From assembly GCA_045601425.1 (NCBI GenBank), contig JAZRZP010000033.1, positions 1 to 24,440 on the forward strand: a DNA stretch of 24,440 bases. The letters run 5' to 3'. Position 1 is the first letter of the stretch. Every line of letters begins with the position of its first letter. This document shows, piece by piece, positions 1 through 7,816 of the stretch. The translations under genes and the position numbers were made by a program. This stretch comes from UBA1219 sp045601425 (GTDB lineage Bacteria > Bacteroidota > Bacteroidia > Bacteroidales > P3). A model generated the notes under the pieces. The model was given only the letters and a program-made list of their open reading frames with translations. It had not been told where the DNA came from and did no database searches.

Positions 1-82
1 TGCTTCGCCTGTGAATCCAGCTAACGTCAATACACGTGATGAAGGCAGACCTGTCCGCTTGGTGAAAGATGCAGTGGAATAA
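1..82 (+). CDS. C-terminal end of a secreted FISUMP-like protein (partial)
   Basis: An open frame enters from the left edge and stops at the TAA at 80-82. The 26 visible residues end in RPVRLVKDAVE. This resembles the last residues of the secreted protein at 22313-23677 (HPVRMVKDVVKVVGD) and the usual ending of FISUMP-type domains (Fibrobacter succinogenes major paralogous domain) in Bacteroidetes, where a P/S-VR-x-V-K/R-D motif closes the domain. Nothing else of the protein is visible. The assignment to a paralogue of the 22313-23677 family is inference from this short motif. A strong terminator follows 30 bases downstream. Confidence 0.6.
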   Translation, partial: ASPVNPANVNTRDEGRPVRLVKDAVE

Positions 83-112
83 CAAGAACTAACGTGATTT
101 CATGATTTTGGA

Positions 113-138
113 GCCGCAGAAATGCGGCCTTTTTTTTT
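113..138 (+). terminator. Rho-independent terminator of the partial first gene
   Basis: A six-base-pair stem (GCCGCA / TGCGGC, 113-118 and 123-128) with a GAAA tetraloop is followed by nine T residues at 130-138. It lies just after the first stop codon and before the next promoter. Confidence 0.9.
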
Positions 139-193
139 GCACCGTTTTACTTCTCCTGAAAAAATTCTGCCCGATTTTTCCATTTTTTTTTCG

Positions 194-201
194 TATCTTT
201 G
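194..201 (+). promoter_or_regulatory. Bacteroidetes -7 promoter element for the M64 peptidase gene
   Basis: TATCTTTG matches the TAnnTTTG -7 consensus of the Bacteroidetes primary sigma factor. It lies 23 bases before the ATG at 225 and within the upstream extension of the frame, which argues against the earlier in-frame ATG at 102. No convincing -33 TTTG is seen. Confidence 0.7.
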
Positions 202-224
202 AAAAAACTATACAGAAACAAGCT

Positions 225-1499
225 ATGAAGCATTTTATTAAGATTCAGATACTTATCATATTTTCGGGACTATCTTGTCCGGCTTTTTCCGTCGATTTTT
301 CGAAATATTTCGAAGACAGGACGCTACGTGTGGATTACATACGCACCGGCAATGCGAAAAAAAACACCGTAAATACCGTCACTTTCAGCCGGAAAAGCGG
401 ACAATGGGCAGGTTCCACTGTAAATCTGCTCGATCCATTCAACTACGGAAGCTTCCGCGTGCTGGTAAAGGATGCCGCAACAGGAACCGACTTATATTCA
501 AGAACATACAGCACCCTTTTCGGAGAATATGCCGCCACTCCCACCGGCAAAAAGAAAAGTGCCGACTTTGAAGAAACAGTACTCATCCCCTACCCGCAGA
601 ACAGCATCGAGATTCATTTTCAGGAACGCGACAAGGAAAGGAACTTCTACACCCAGAAAGTAACCGTATTCGACCCTCGGACGGCAAAGGTAACCTCCAA
701 GAATTCAGAATACAAGGCTCGGAAGCTCCACTATTCGGGTGATTCTCACTGCAAGCTCGACGTGGTGATAGTTGCCGACGGGTACACCGAAAATGACAGT
801 GAAAAAATGGCAAAGGATTTCGAGACATTCACCGAGGGACTTTTCAAATATTCGCCGTACAAGGAGCACAAAGACGATTTCAACGTGTGGGGCATACCGG
901 CCATATCCAAAGATTCCGGAATCACCAACCCGCAGAAAGGCAAGAAACTCAACACTGCCGTCGGCTCCTCGTTCAACGTATTCGACATTCAGAGGTACAT
1001 CATGACCCTGTGCATACACCGTCTGCACGACGTTATAAACGACGCCCCGTACGAACAGGTAATAATAATGTCGAACACAAAAGAATACGGCGGAGGGGCC
1101 ATTTACAACTTCTATGCCGATGTGGTGACTTCGGAGCAGGCACCTTTCATCATTGCCCATGAATTCGGGCATACCTTTGCCGGTCTGGCAGACGAATACG
1201 TTGACCCGGACATCTCTTACGATGAAATTCACGACCTCAACACCGAACCTCTGGAGCCAAACATCACGTCGCTGGTGAATTTCGGGGCGAAGTGGAAGGA
1301 CATGCTCGACAGCGACACACCCATACCCACGCCCGTAGGATCCAAATACCTGAACAAAGTCGGAGTTTACGAAGGCGGCGGATACCGCAAGAAAGGCATG
1401 TACAGACCGATGATTCGTTGCATGATGGGTACCGGCGGAAATTTCTGTCCGGTATGCAGAAAAGCCATCAACGACATGTTCGGAATCTACACCAGATAG
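225..1499 (+). CDS. Exported M64-family zinc metallopeptidase (IgA peptidase-like)
   Basis: The 424-residue product starts with a Sec signal peptide (positive MKHFIK, then a hydrophobic stretch ending near residue 21, PAFS). The N-terminal part to about residue 150 looks like the beta-rich M64_N domain that precedes the catalytic domain in Bacteroidetes members. The catalytic zinc motif HEFGH lies at residues 312-316 and continues as TFAGLADEY. The C-terminus has a conserved cysteine segment (RCMM...FCPVCR), typical of the family. Peptidase M64 was defined on a Clostridium ramosum IgA protease, but most Bacteroidetes members have no known substrate, so IgA cleavage should not be assumed. The frame is open upstream to 102, but the promoter at 194-201 and the signal peptide support the ATG at 225. 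It is monocistronic and ends two bases before the convergent HD gene. Confidence 0.92.
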   Translation: MKHFIKIQILIIFSGLSCPAFSVDFSKYFEDRTLRVDYIRTGNAKKNTVNTVTFSRKSGQWAGSTVNLLDPFNYGSFRVLVKDAATGTDLYSRTYSTLFGEYAATPTGKKKSADFEETVLIPYPQNSIEIHFQERDKERNFYTQKVTVFDPRTAKVTSKNSEYKARKLHYSGDSHCKLDVVIVADGYTENDSEKMAKDFETFTEGLFKYSPYKEHKDDFNVWGIPAISKDSGITNPQKGKKLNTAVGSSFNVFDIQRYIMTLCIHRLHDVINDAPYEQVIIMSNTKEYGGGAIYNFYADVVTSEQAPFIIAHEFGHTFAGLADEYVDPDISYDEIHDLNTEPLEPNITSLVNFGAKWKDMLDSDTPIPTPVGSKYLNKVGVYEGGGYRKKGMYRPMIRCMMGTGGNFCPVCRKAINDMFGIYTR

Positions 1500-1501
1500 A
1501 A

Positions 1502-2731
1502 CTACTGCCGGAATTCCTTAGGATAACAGATATAGTGTTTGGTAACGGTTTTTTCCAGAAAATGGCGGTCGAGCTGGTCGGAAGCCTCACTTATGTCCAC
1601 ACAGCGGTGGTTCTTGAAAAGTATCTCGATTTCCTGATCGTTGAAATCGTATGCGTGGTTTTGCAGTTCGCCGCGCGAGACAAAATATGCACTTTCAGCA
1701 AGAGAGATGCCGTATTTCTGCGAATACATGGCGGCATATTCGGCCTCCTGTTCCTCGCTGAATTCTCTGCCAGAAATCTTTATAGCAGGCAACTGTCTGT
1801 TTATCAGCTGCATGGAAAGTCTTGAAAGCACAAAGTCATCGCACCCCATCCACATCTTTGCAGCAAAGAGAATGTCGCTGTCGTCGAGACTTGCGAACCT
1901 GTCGAGAATTGATTTGTCGTCAGAAAAATCTTTTTCGGCAAAACTGTTTTCGAAAAAGTACCTCAATGCATCGGGGCAAGGGAAGCCGCTGTTTCCGCTC
2001 ACGAGTTCCTTTGCCCTGCCGAGCATGTTGTGCATCACCGAATCGGCAGCTACGACGGTTTTGTGCAGGTACACCTGCCAGTACATTAGTCGCCGCGAGA
2101 TGATGAATTTTTCTATGGAATATATTCCTTTTTCCTCAACGACCAAATTGTCGTCAAACACATTCAGCATGTTTATGATACGCTCAGTACCTACAATGCC
2201 TTCGGAAACGCCGGTAAAGAAGCTGTCGCGGCGGAGGTAGTCGAGACGATCCATATCCAACTGACTGGAAACCAGCTGATGAAGGAATTTTTTATGGTAT
2301 GTGTTTCTGAAAATGGCTATTGCCGTGTCAAGTTTTCCACCGAACTCTGCGTTGAGCCGGTGCATGAACATTTCCGAAATCGTTTCGTGTTCCACGTCCG
2401 GCACGATGAAATTTTCCAGTGAATGCGAGAAAGGTCCGTGTCCGATGTCGTGGAGCAGAATTGTACACTTTACGGCAAGAGCTTCCTCGTCGGTTATTTC
2501 CACGCCTTTGGTTCTCAACACATCAACGGCCTTCTGCATTAGGAACATGGCTCCCACCGCATGACTGAAACGGGAGTGCATGGCACCGGGATAAACCATG
2601 TACGAGAGTCCCAGTTGCTTGATACGCAGCAGTCTCTGAAAATACGGATGTGCCACTATGTCGTACAGGAGTTCGTCGTCGAGGGTAACGAATCCGTAAA
2701 CGGGATCGTTGATGATTTTTGTCTTGTTCAT
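1502..2731 (-). CDS. HD-domain phosphohydrolase (COG1078 / YdhJ-like)
   Basis: This 409-residue soluble protein carries the hallmark metal-binding motifs of the HD superfamily: HSRFSH at 52-57, HDIGHGPFSH at 94-103 with the H94-D95 doublet, and a downstream QLDMDRLDYL at about 157-166 providing the final aspartate. The arrangement matches the COG1078 branch, related to dGTPase/SAMHD1-type nucleotide hydrolases. The true substrate in this branch is mostly unproven, with dNTP hydrolysis the best-supported guess. It is 18 bases downstream of a cupin gene on the same strand and is probably co-transcribed with it. Its stop nearly abuts the stop of the convergent peptidase gene, with no visible terminator between them. 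Confidence 0.9.
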   Translation of the reverse strand: MNKTKIINDPVYGFVTLDDELLYDIVAHPYFQRLLRIKQLGLSYMVYPGAMHSRFSHAVGAMFLMQKAVDVLRTKGVEITDEEALAVKCTILLHDIGHGPFSHSLENFIVPDVEHETISEMFMHRLNAEFGGKLDTAIAIFRNTYHKKFLHQLVSSQLDMDRLDYLRRDSFFTGVSEGIVGTERIINMLNVFDDNLVVEEKGIYSIEKFIISRRLMYWQVYLHKTVVAADSVMHNMLGRAKELVSGNSGFPCPDALRYFFENSFAEKDFSDDKSILDRFASLDDSDILFAAKMWMGCDDFVLSRLSMQLINRQLPAIKISGREFSEEQEAEYAAMYSQKYGISLAESAYFVSRGELQNHAYDFNDQEIEILFKNHRCVDISEASDQLDRHFLEKTVTKHYICYPKEFRQ

Positions 2732-2749
2732 GCTTGTCTGGATATGGTT

Positions 2750-3094
2750 TCAGGGGAGTATTACCGCAAGGAAATGTATCGGGTTTTCCGTATTGTTGCG
2801 TATGCTGTGTAAATTTCCGTCGGCAGTAAAAACCACGTCACCGGCATGCAGCACTTCGGTACGTTCGTTGTCGGTAACAACGGCCTCACCATCGAGGAGG
2901 TAGTATATTTCCGCATCGTCGGCATGGGGATGTTCAGCGATCATGCTTCCGGGAGCGAGTTCAATGTCGGCACACATTTTCAGTCTGTTGCCGGTTTCTT
3001 CGGGATTGAGCAGGAACTCTTTCACTATGCTGCCCTTGATGTTTCCCGAATTTTCAACTGTGAGATGTTGCATCTCGTTTTTTCTGCGTATCAT
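2750..3094 (-). CDS. Small single-domain cupin protein
   Basis: The product is 114 residues (107 if the internal ATG at residue 8, position 3073, is used). Cupin motif 1 is visible as GSMIAEHPHADDAEIYYLLDGE-type sequence at about 49-70, with metal-ligand candidates H55, H57 and E62. Motif 2 (GDVVFTADGNLHSI) follows with H96 as the last ligand. All four canonical ligands are present, so it probably binds a metal. Small cupins of this type (COG0662-like) range from sugar isomerases to dioxygenases to sensors, and nothing here chooses among them. It precedes the HD phosphohydrolase gene by 18 bases, suggesting an operon. No perfect TAnnTTTG was found upstream. Confidence 0.85.
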   Translation of the reverse strand: MIRRKNEMQHLTVENSGNIKGSIVKEFLLNPEETGNRLKMCADIELAPGSMIAEHPHADDAEIYYLLDGEAVVTDNERTEVLHAGDVVFTADGNLHSIRNNTENPIHFLAVILP

Positions 3095-3117
3095 ACGGAT
3101 TGTATTTCAGATTATTG

Positions 3118-3147
3118 AAAAAAAAGAGGATGTCGAAAGACACCCTC
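3118..3147 (-). terminator. Terminator of the EF-G2-like gene
   Basis: Read on the minus strand, a nine-position stem (GAGGGTGTC / GACATCCTC, one mismatch) with a TTTC loop is followed by eight T residues (the A run at 3118-3125). It lies just after the stop of the gene at 3169-5319 and before the cupin gene. Confidence 0.9.
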
Positions 3148-3168
3148 TCCGATAATATAGTAAAATTA

Positions 3169-5319
3169 CTATTCTTCTTCTGCAGCTGATTCTTCGTAAG
3201 CCTTGAGCAATGCCTGCTGAACATCGGTCGGAACCTGTTGATATTCAGAGTATGTCATTGTGTAGGTACCGCGGCCGCTTGTCAGTGAACTCAAAGAAGT
3301 GGAGTATCTGTTCATTTCCGAAAGCGGAGCCTTGGTGTGAAGAACCGTGTATTTCTGACCGTAAGAGTCGGTACCGAGGGCATCCTGATTGCTTACGAAA
3401 GCGCGGCGTCCGGTAAGGTCGGTCATGACGCTACCCATATTTTCGGTAGGAACGGTAACAGCTACGTCATAGATAGGTTCCATGATTTTCGGAGCTGCGT
3501 TTTTGAAAGCTTCCTTGAAAGCAGTACGTCCTGCTATCTTGAATGCTGTTTCGTTCGAATCAACCGGGTGCATTTTACCGTCGAATATGTTAACGACGAT
3601 ATCGCGTGCATAGGAACCCGTAAGAGGACCCTGTTCCATCTTTTCCATGATACCTTTGAGGATTGCGGGCATGAAGCGTGCATCGATGGAACCTCCGACG
3701 ATACAGTTGTTGAATATGAGTTTTCCACCCCAGTCGAGTTCGTAAGTTTCGGTACCGCGGATAGGATATTTTGTCTGGTTAGGCATGCCTTCGTAGTAAG
3801 GTTCGATGAGCATCCATACTTCGCCGAATTGGCCACTACCGCCTGATTGTTTTTTGTGACGGTACATGGATTCTGCCGATTTTGTGATGGTTTCACGGTA
3901 AGGAACTTTCGGTGCCGTGAAAGAAACTTCGAGTTTGTGAACGTTTTCAAAATACCATTTTACGGTATTGAGGTGAAGTTCGCCCTGACATCCGAGTATG
4001 GTCTGACGGAGTTCGCGGCTGTTGGTAAGTGTGAGCGAACGGTCGGTGTTGGCCATATCGTTGAGGATAGTTCCGACTTTTTCGTCATCGTTGCTGTTTA
4101 CAGCCTTCACTGCAACGGTGTATATCGGTGTCGGGAATTCGATATCGGGCATTACGTCGTCGGTATTCTTGGCTGAAGTAAGAGTGTGGTTGGTCTTAAC
4201 GCTCTTGAGTTTTATCGTGCAAACGATATCGCCGGCAACGGCTTTTTCGATTTTCTGGCGGTTTTTACCAGCACACACAAGTATCTGGGAAAGGCGTTCC
4301 TTGCTCTGGTTCACGCTGTTCACCATATCCATGGATTCGGAGATTTCTCCATCAAGAACCTTGATGTAGGAAAGTTCGCCGAGGTGCTGTTCGTTTGCAG
4401 CCTTGAATACGAATGCCAGTGCCGGAGCTGAGGCGTCGAAAGAAATTTCTCTGCCGGCCTTTGTCTTGGGTTTGTCAATAAGTTCGCAAGGAGCGGGCAC
4501 ATTGTCGTTGATGAATTCGAGCAAGCGTGCAACGCCCATGTTTTCTTTTGCGGAAACGCACATTACCGGATAGAGGTCGCGTTTGTCCAAAGCGAGTTTC
4601 AAAGCCTTGGTGAGGTCTTCGTGTGAGAGGTCACCGTCTTCGAAATATTTTTCCATGAGAGCATCGTCGGCTGCGGCGGCTTCTTCCACCAGTGCCATGC
4701 GGAGTTCTTCGGCTTTGTCGGCCTGATCGGCAGGAATGTCGCTCATTTCAACTTTGTCGCCTTTGAAGGTAAGCTGTTTGTTGAGGACTATATCTATGAT
4801 GCTGTTGAATCCGATTCCCTGATTTACGGGATATTGTACAACCGTACATTTTGCACCGAAGAAATCTTTGAGTTGAGCAACGGTTTCGTCAAAATTGGCC
4901 TTTTCAGCTTCCAGCTGGTTGACAGCAAAAATGAGAGGCATGCCGGTTTTCTGGGAATAGCGGTAAGCTATTTCGGTGCCGACTTCCATACCGTTCTGTG
5001 AATTGACAACGACAACAGCTGTTTCTGTTGCATTGTATGCTGCCACGAGTTCGCCCTGAAAATCTGCAAAGCCGGGAACGTCAAGGATGTTGATTTTTTT
5101 ACCGCCAAATTCGCTGTAAAGCAAACTTGTTGATACTGAGTTCTTTCTGTCTATTTCAATATCACGGTAGTCTGATATTGTGTTTTTATCGTCAACGGAA
5201 CCTCTACGGGTAATAACTCCACCGTTGAAAGCCATGGCTTCTGCCAAGGTTGTTTTTCCGGCTTTTGCACCGCCTACGAGGGCGATGTTGCGGATTTCTG
5301 ATGTTTGATATACTTTCAT
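3169..5319 (-). CDS. fusA2: EF-G2-like translation elongation factor paralogue with degenerate GTPase motifs
   Basis: The 716-residue protein has the full EF-G architecture: G domain (about 1-280), domain II (about 300-400), domain III, domain IV (around RHKKQSGGSGQFGEVW) and domain V. It resembles the second EF-G of Bacteroides (start MKVYQT, then TLAEAM, RRG, KNT, SDY) rather than canonical FusA. The P-loop GGAKAGKT (16-23) is kept. The switch-II motif is DVPGF (80-84) where translational GTPases have DTPGH, so the catalytic histidine is absent. The NKxD motif is NQLE (134-137). In Bacteroides thetaiotaomicron the equivalent EF-G2 supports translation during carbon starvation and gut colonisation without GTPase activity, and is controlled by a CRP-family regulator (Cur/BT4338). 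I infer the same role here. It is a single-gene unit with its own promoter and terminator. Confidence 0.9.
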   Translation of the reverse strand: MKVYQTSEIRNIALVGGAKAGKTTLAEAMAFNGGVITRRGSVDDKNTISDYRDIEIDRKNSVSTSLLYSEFGGKKINILDVPGFADFQGELVAAYNATETAVVVVNSQNGMEVGTEIAYRYSQKTGMPLIFAVNQLEAEKANFDETVAQLKDFFGAKCTVVQYPVNQGIGFNSIIDIVLNKQLTFKGDKVEMSDIPADQADKAEELRMALVEEAAAADDALMEKYFEDGDLSHEDLTKALKLALDKRDLYPVMCVSAKENMGVARLLEFINDNVPAPCELIDKPKTKAGREISFDASAPALAFVFKAANEQHLGELSYIKVLDGEISESMDMVNSVNQSKERLSQILVCAGKNRQKIEKAVAGDIVCTIKLKSVKTNHTLTSAKNTDDVMPDIEFPTPIYTVAVKAVNSNDDEKVGTILNDMANTDRSLTLTNSRELRQTILGCQGELHLNTVKWYFENVHKLEVSFTAPKVPYRETITKSAESMYRHKKQSGGSGQFGEVWMLIEPYYEGMPNQTKYPIRGTETYELDWGGKLIFNNCIVGGSIDARFMPAILKGIMEKMEQGPLTGSYARDIVVNIFDGKMHPVDSNETAFKIAGRTAFKEAFKNAAPKIMEPIYDVAVTVPTENMGSVMTDLTGRRAFVSNQDALGTDSYGQKYTVLHTKAPLSEMNRYSTSLSSLTSGRGTYTMTYSEYQQVPTDVQQALLKAYEESAAEEE

Positions 5320-5478
5320 CTGCTCTTTTAAATTGTATTATTCTTAATATTTTATTTGTTTCAAGTGTCAAATTCCGAAAAAACGCACGCTGCCCGCAAA
5401 TGGGCAGAATTACGTATCAGACTCACAGACAAGCAATTACATCGTATATGCCGGTCTCATCCACGTTTTTCGGAGTGG

Positions 5479-5486
5479 CAAATATA
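5479..5486 (-). promoter_or_regulatory. -7 promoter element for the EF-G2-like gene
   Basis: On the minus strand this reads TATATTTG, a perfect TAnnTTTG. It implies a leader of roughly 150 bases before the start codon at 5319, long for this window. A clear -33 element is not seen, which fits a promoter that needs an activator. Confidence 0.6.
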
Positions 5487-5551
5487 CGATTTTTTTCTGG
5501 AACTGAAAAGTTTTTTTGCGAATTTTCTCAAAAAAATCATCTGCTTCCAGC

Positions 5552-5567
5552 TGTGATGACAGTCACA
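5552..5567. promoter_or_regulatory. CRP/Cur-type operator palindrome
   Basis: TGTGA-N6-TCACA is a perfect match to the core consensus of CRP-family regulators. Its centre (5559/5560) lies about 77 bases upstream of the -7 element of the EF-G2-like gene, which would put it near -85 to -92 relative to the likely start of transcription. It is in non-coding DNA. The regulator is not in the window. Confidence 0.6.
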
Positions 5568-5669
5568 TAAAGTCGGGCTCTAACGGCATTCGCATGGACG
5601 ACCTGCGTTTTGGTTCAAATCTTCTAAATGTTCTTCGATCGTAATTCTTAAATTCAGATGTTTATACGC

Positions 5670-5697
5670 AAAAAAGTAGTCGTCTTTCGGCGACTCC
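5670..5697 (-). terminator. Terminator-like hairpin downstream of the gene remnant
   Basis: On the minus strand AGTCG and CGACT pair around a short loop and are followed by six T residues (A run at 5670-5675). Its layout resembles the terminator at 7817-7848: both start AAGGAGT and have GAAAG in the loop. This suggests it was carried along with the duplicated gene end at 5735-5819. Confidence 0.55.
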
Positions 5698-5734
5698 TTC
5701 ATATCATGTCCGTTGTGTTTCTGAAACACAATTT

Positions 5735-5819
5735 CTTATTTTTGCCGTCTTTGTGTTCGTTGAGGCATTTGCCGCGTTCGGCATCTTCGATGTTCTTCTG
5801 TCTTACGAGCGGAGCCAGC
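5735..5819 (-). pseudogene. Remnant of the 3' end of a duplicated thioredoxin-fold protein gene
   Basis: About 85 bases match the last 86 bases of the gene at 7875-9356 in the same orientation, with about five substitutions and one indel. Translated in the corresponding frame on the minus strand it reads LAPLVRQKNIEDAERGKCLNEHKDGK, against LAPLVRQKNSEDAERGKYLNEHKDDK in the intact gene; the original stop is lost to the indel. Similarity ends abruptly at 5819/5820 on the upstream side of the coding strand. On the other side it fades through the 3' untranslated region into a similar terminator. No further upstream part of the gene is present. Confidence 0.85.
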
Positions 5820-6110
5820 GCCGACGGCATGACATGGTGTGACTGAATTTACCAACGCTGTTATTGTCGACGAGGGAAACTTATTTGGGAAACAACTTGA
5901 AGCCAATAATTGTGAATCAAAATTTTTTCTTTGCAACTTGTCCGCGTCTGCTTTTCAAAAAAACAACTTCTTTACCCCAAAAATTTGATTTTCCGGACAT
6001 TTTTCATTGATTTTTCACGAAATAACAAACATCCCTGACAACATTTCAAACTCATAAACGCCGTTTTTGTACAAAAAAAAGCACATTTCGTACAAAACGT
6101 AAAAAAACAC

Positions 6111-6141
6111 TTGGCCGGAATATCTTTATTCGTTAATTTTG
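6111..6141 (+). promoter_or_regulatory. Promoter for the small membrane protein gene
   Basis: A TTGG at 6111-6114 and a TAATTTTG -7 element at 6134-6141 are separated by 19 bases, the normal Bacteroidetes -33/-7 spacing. The start codon at 6190 is 48 bases downstream. Confidence 0.8.
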
Positions 6142-6189
6142 CAAGTGTAAATTCAAACAAACATGTAAAACACTTAAAAACTCACAACC

Positions 6190-6600
6190 ATGGAACAAAA
6201 TATTTCTAAAACAGGGAACAGCCAATTGGCTAAGGCTAGCAGCGATGAGAACAACAGCATTTTCGCGAAAGACGAATTCCGTTTTGGAAAACGTTTGGTA
6301 CGGTGTATTGCGGTTTTGTTAATAGTCCCCTTATTTCTGTTTGCAGAACGCATTGTTGAAGGCATTGAATTGTTCAGCAACATCAATGACACAGTTTTAT
6401 GGGTAACGACACTGCTTGCATGCACCATATTTGTGCGAATTCTAGTAAGAAAAATTCGTACAATAATAATTCTGGTAACAATAGTCGGATGTATAATTCT
6501 CAGCTACAATTCTTTCTTCTGCGACAATTCCGATGCATTCGGTTGGGGCAAAATTTTTTCCGTTTACTTGGAAGTTGTATCGATTGCCAAAGGAAAATAA
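6190..6600 (+). CDS. Small three-helix membrane protein, paralogue of the next gene's membrane domain
   Basis: A 136-residue protein with a polar N-terminal tail of about 30 residues and three predicted membrane helices (about 36-54, 68-86 and 90-108). It aligns with the first ~132 residues of the following protein: PLFLFAERIV versus PLFLLAIHIV, then YNSFFCDNSDAFGWG versus YNSFINKNPYAYGWG, and both reach an (A/I)GK motif. It ends exactly where the other protein continues into its soluble domain. I do not recognise a named family. It has its own promoter and is more AT-rich than its neighbours. It may have arisen by duplication of the membrane half of the next gene and could be a partner or antagonist of it; this is inference. 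Confidence 0.8.
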   Translation: MEQNISKTGNSQLAKASSDENNSIFAKDEFRFGKRLVRCIAVLLIVPLFLFAERIVEGIELFSNINDTVLWVTTLLACTIFVRILVRKIRTIIILVTIVGCIILSYNSFFCDNSDAFGWGKIFSVYLEVVSIAKGK

Positions 6601-6636
6601 ATATCTGATAATTTTTTCAAATTACTTTTTTTTTTG

Positions 6637-6644
6637 TAAATTTG
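6637..6644 (+). promoter_or_regulatory. -7 promoter element for the transglutaminase-like gene
   Basis: TAAATTTG, followed by CAG, lies in the 86-base gap before the start at 6687. The second gene of the pair can therefore be expressed on its own. Confidence 0.7.
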
Positions 6645-6686
6645 CAGTTCATTTTTTTTTGACAAACAACTAAAAATTCAACCATC

Positions 6687-7664
6687 ATGAAACAATATTT
6701 TGACGAAACTGAAGACGAGTTTGCACAAGATACCGGTCAAACTGCTGTGGCAGAAGAACCTAACGACAATGATACTCGTATTGGAGATAATTTGTTGGAG
6801 ATTTTCAGTTATCTGTTGGCTTTACCTCTGTTTTTGCTAGCAATACATATTGTGCCCGATTTTGACTGGATATTCAACTTAGACAGAATACTGCTTTTCA
6901 TAATTACAATTTCCATTGTACAAAAATTCATAGACTGGTTCCGTCCAATTGTTCTGATAGCCCTTGTGATTGGATTAGGCTACCTTTGCTACAACTCTTT
7001 TATCAACAAAAACCCGTACGCTTACGGCTGGGGGGCAGCTTTTAATGATTATACAGATTTGGTTTATGCAACAATCGGAAAAGAACTAGAGCCCACCAAT
7101 GTCTTTTTTGACGTATTGAATTCTGATTATGCAATAAAAGTGCAAAATGCCGCAGAATATAGAGATTCTTCTGTAGTAAAATTTGCACAAGAATGCGTTA
7201 AAGATGAGAAATTCGCATATTTTGCTGATCGTTACGAAAAATACGCAACCGCCATCAAAAGTTTCGCAATATTTAAGGTTATAAACGAAAAATGGGAATA
7301 CAAACCCGACGCCGATGGGACAGACATTCCTGCCAAAGCAAGTAAAACAGTACACACGTTCAAAGGCGACTGCGAAGACCATGCAATTCTGATGGCATCT
7401 TCAATAAAGGCAATTGGCGGAACGGTCAGAATTGTAATAGCCGAGGGCCATGCCTATCCGGAACTTTACATTGGGGACAAAACGGATTTAGAAAATCTGG
7501 AAAATATTATAAAATTGGAACTTTTTCCTGATACAAAAGGCAGATGCCTGCATACCCATGAAGAAAAAGGCAAAATATGGTTGAATTTAGACTATACTGA
7601 AAATTTTCCCGGTGGCCGTTTCTTGAATGATAACAGCAAGAAACTTTCCGTGGTAAAAATTTGA
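6687..7664 (+). CDS. Membrane-anchored transglutaminase-like (papain-fold) protein of unknown function
   Basis: The 325-residue protein has an acidic N-terminal tail (1-35), three membrane helices (about 37-57, 64-82 and 86-105), then a soluble domain of about 200 residues. That domain carries a transglutaminase-like core: Cys229 in FKGDCEDHAILMAS, His255 in AEGHAYPELYIG and Asp302 in IWLNLDYTEN, spaced as a Cys-His-Asp triad. The conserved GDCEDH sequence fits the microbial transglutaminase-like/BTLCP group, whose members act as proteases or cross-linkers. The substrate is unknown. The membrane half is duplicated as the upstream gene at 6190-6600. Composition is clearly AT-richer than flanking genes such as sufB and obg, suggesting acquisition. 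The gene's downstream side faces the 3' end of the convergent gene at 7875. Confidence 0.82.
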   Translation: MKQYFDETEDEFAQDTGQTAVAEEPNDNDTRIGDNLLEIFSYLLALPLFLLAIHIVPDFDWIFNLDRILLFIITISIVQKFIDWFRPIVLIALVIGLGYLCYNSFINKNPYAYGWGAAFNDYTDLVYATIGKELEPTNVFFDVLNSDYAIKVQNAAEYRDSSVVKFAQECVKDEKFAYFADRYEKYATAIKSFAIFKVINEKWEYKPDADGTDIPAKASKTVHTFKGDCEDHAILMASSIKAIGGTVRIVIAEGHAYPELYIGDKTDLENLENIIKLELFPDTKGRCLHTHEEKGKIWLNLDYTENFPGGRFLNDNSKKLSVVKI

Positions 7665-7701
7665 AACCGGCGTAACTCAAATGTAATGATAGAATCACCT
7701 A

Positions 7702-7751
7702 ACCGGCGTTCTTGCCGGTCATACAGCTAAAACTGCCGTTTTTCTTTTAGC
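7702..7751 (+). terminator. Pair of hairpins after the transglutaminase-like gene
   Basis: Two stems follow the stop at 7664: ACCGGC / GCCGGT (7702-7707, 7714-7719) and GCTAAAA / TTTTAGC (7726-7732, 7745-7751). Neither is followed by a clean T run, although GCCGTTTTT lies in the second loop. They may still end transcription; assignment is tentative. Confidence 0.4.
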
Positions 7752-7816
7752 ATTTGACGTTGTTTTCACCCAAAAACGGCTGCAGGCCTCGGACTCGAAT
7801 CCGGATTCCGCACGGC

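Larger units (their letters stand above)
5320..6189. other. Gene-poor 870-base interval
   Basis: No convincing intact gene lies here. It contains the long leader, promoter and CRP-like site of the EF-G2-like gene (5320-5567), two hairpins (5670-5697, and a perfect 8-bp stem TTGTGTTT / AAACACAA at 5713-5731), a decayed gene end (5735-5819) and the promoter of the next gene (6111-6141). The stretch 5820-6110 is AT-rich with several poly-A/T runs and two TGTACAAAA-like sequences (about 6067 and 6090), but nothing I can name. Confidence 0.7.

Noticed and set aside
102..224. N-terminal extension of the M64 peptidase from the ATG at 102
   Set aside because: It would span the upstream terminator and the gene's own promoter and would bury the signal peptide.
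5658..5846. Plus-strand open frame of 62 codons in the gene-poor interval
   Set aside because: It reads antisense through the gene remnant and two hairpins and shows no protein features.
7785..7815. tRNA-like T-arm sequence (GGACTCGAATCC) between the transglutaminase-like gene and the next gene
   Set aside because: The T-loop position pairs badly on both strands, and no D-arm, anticodon arm or acceptor stem could be built around it.
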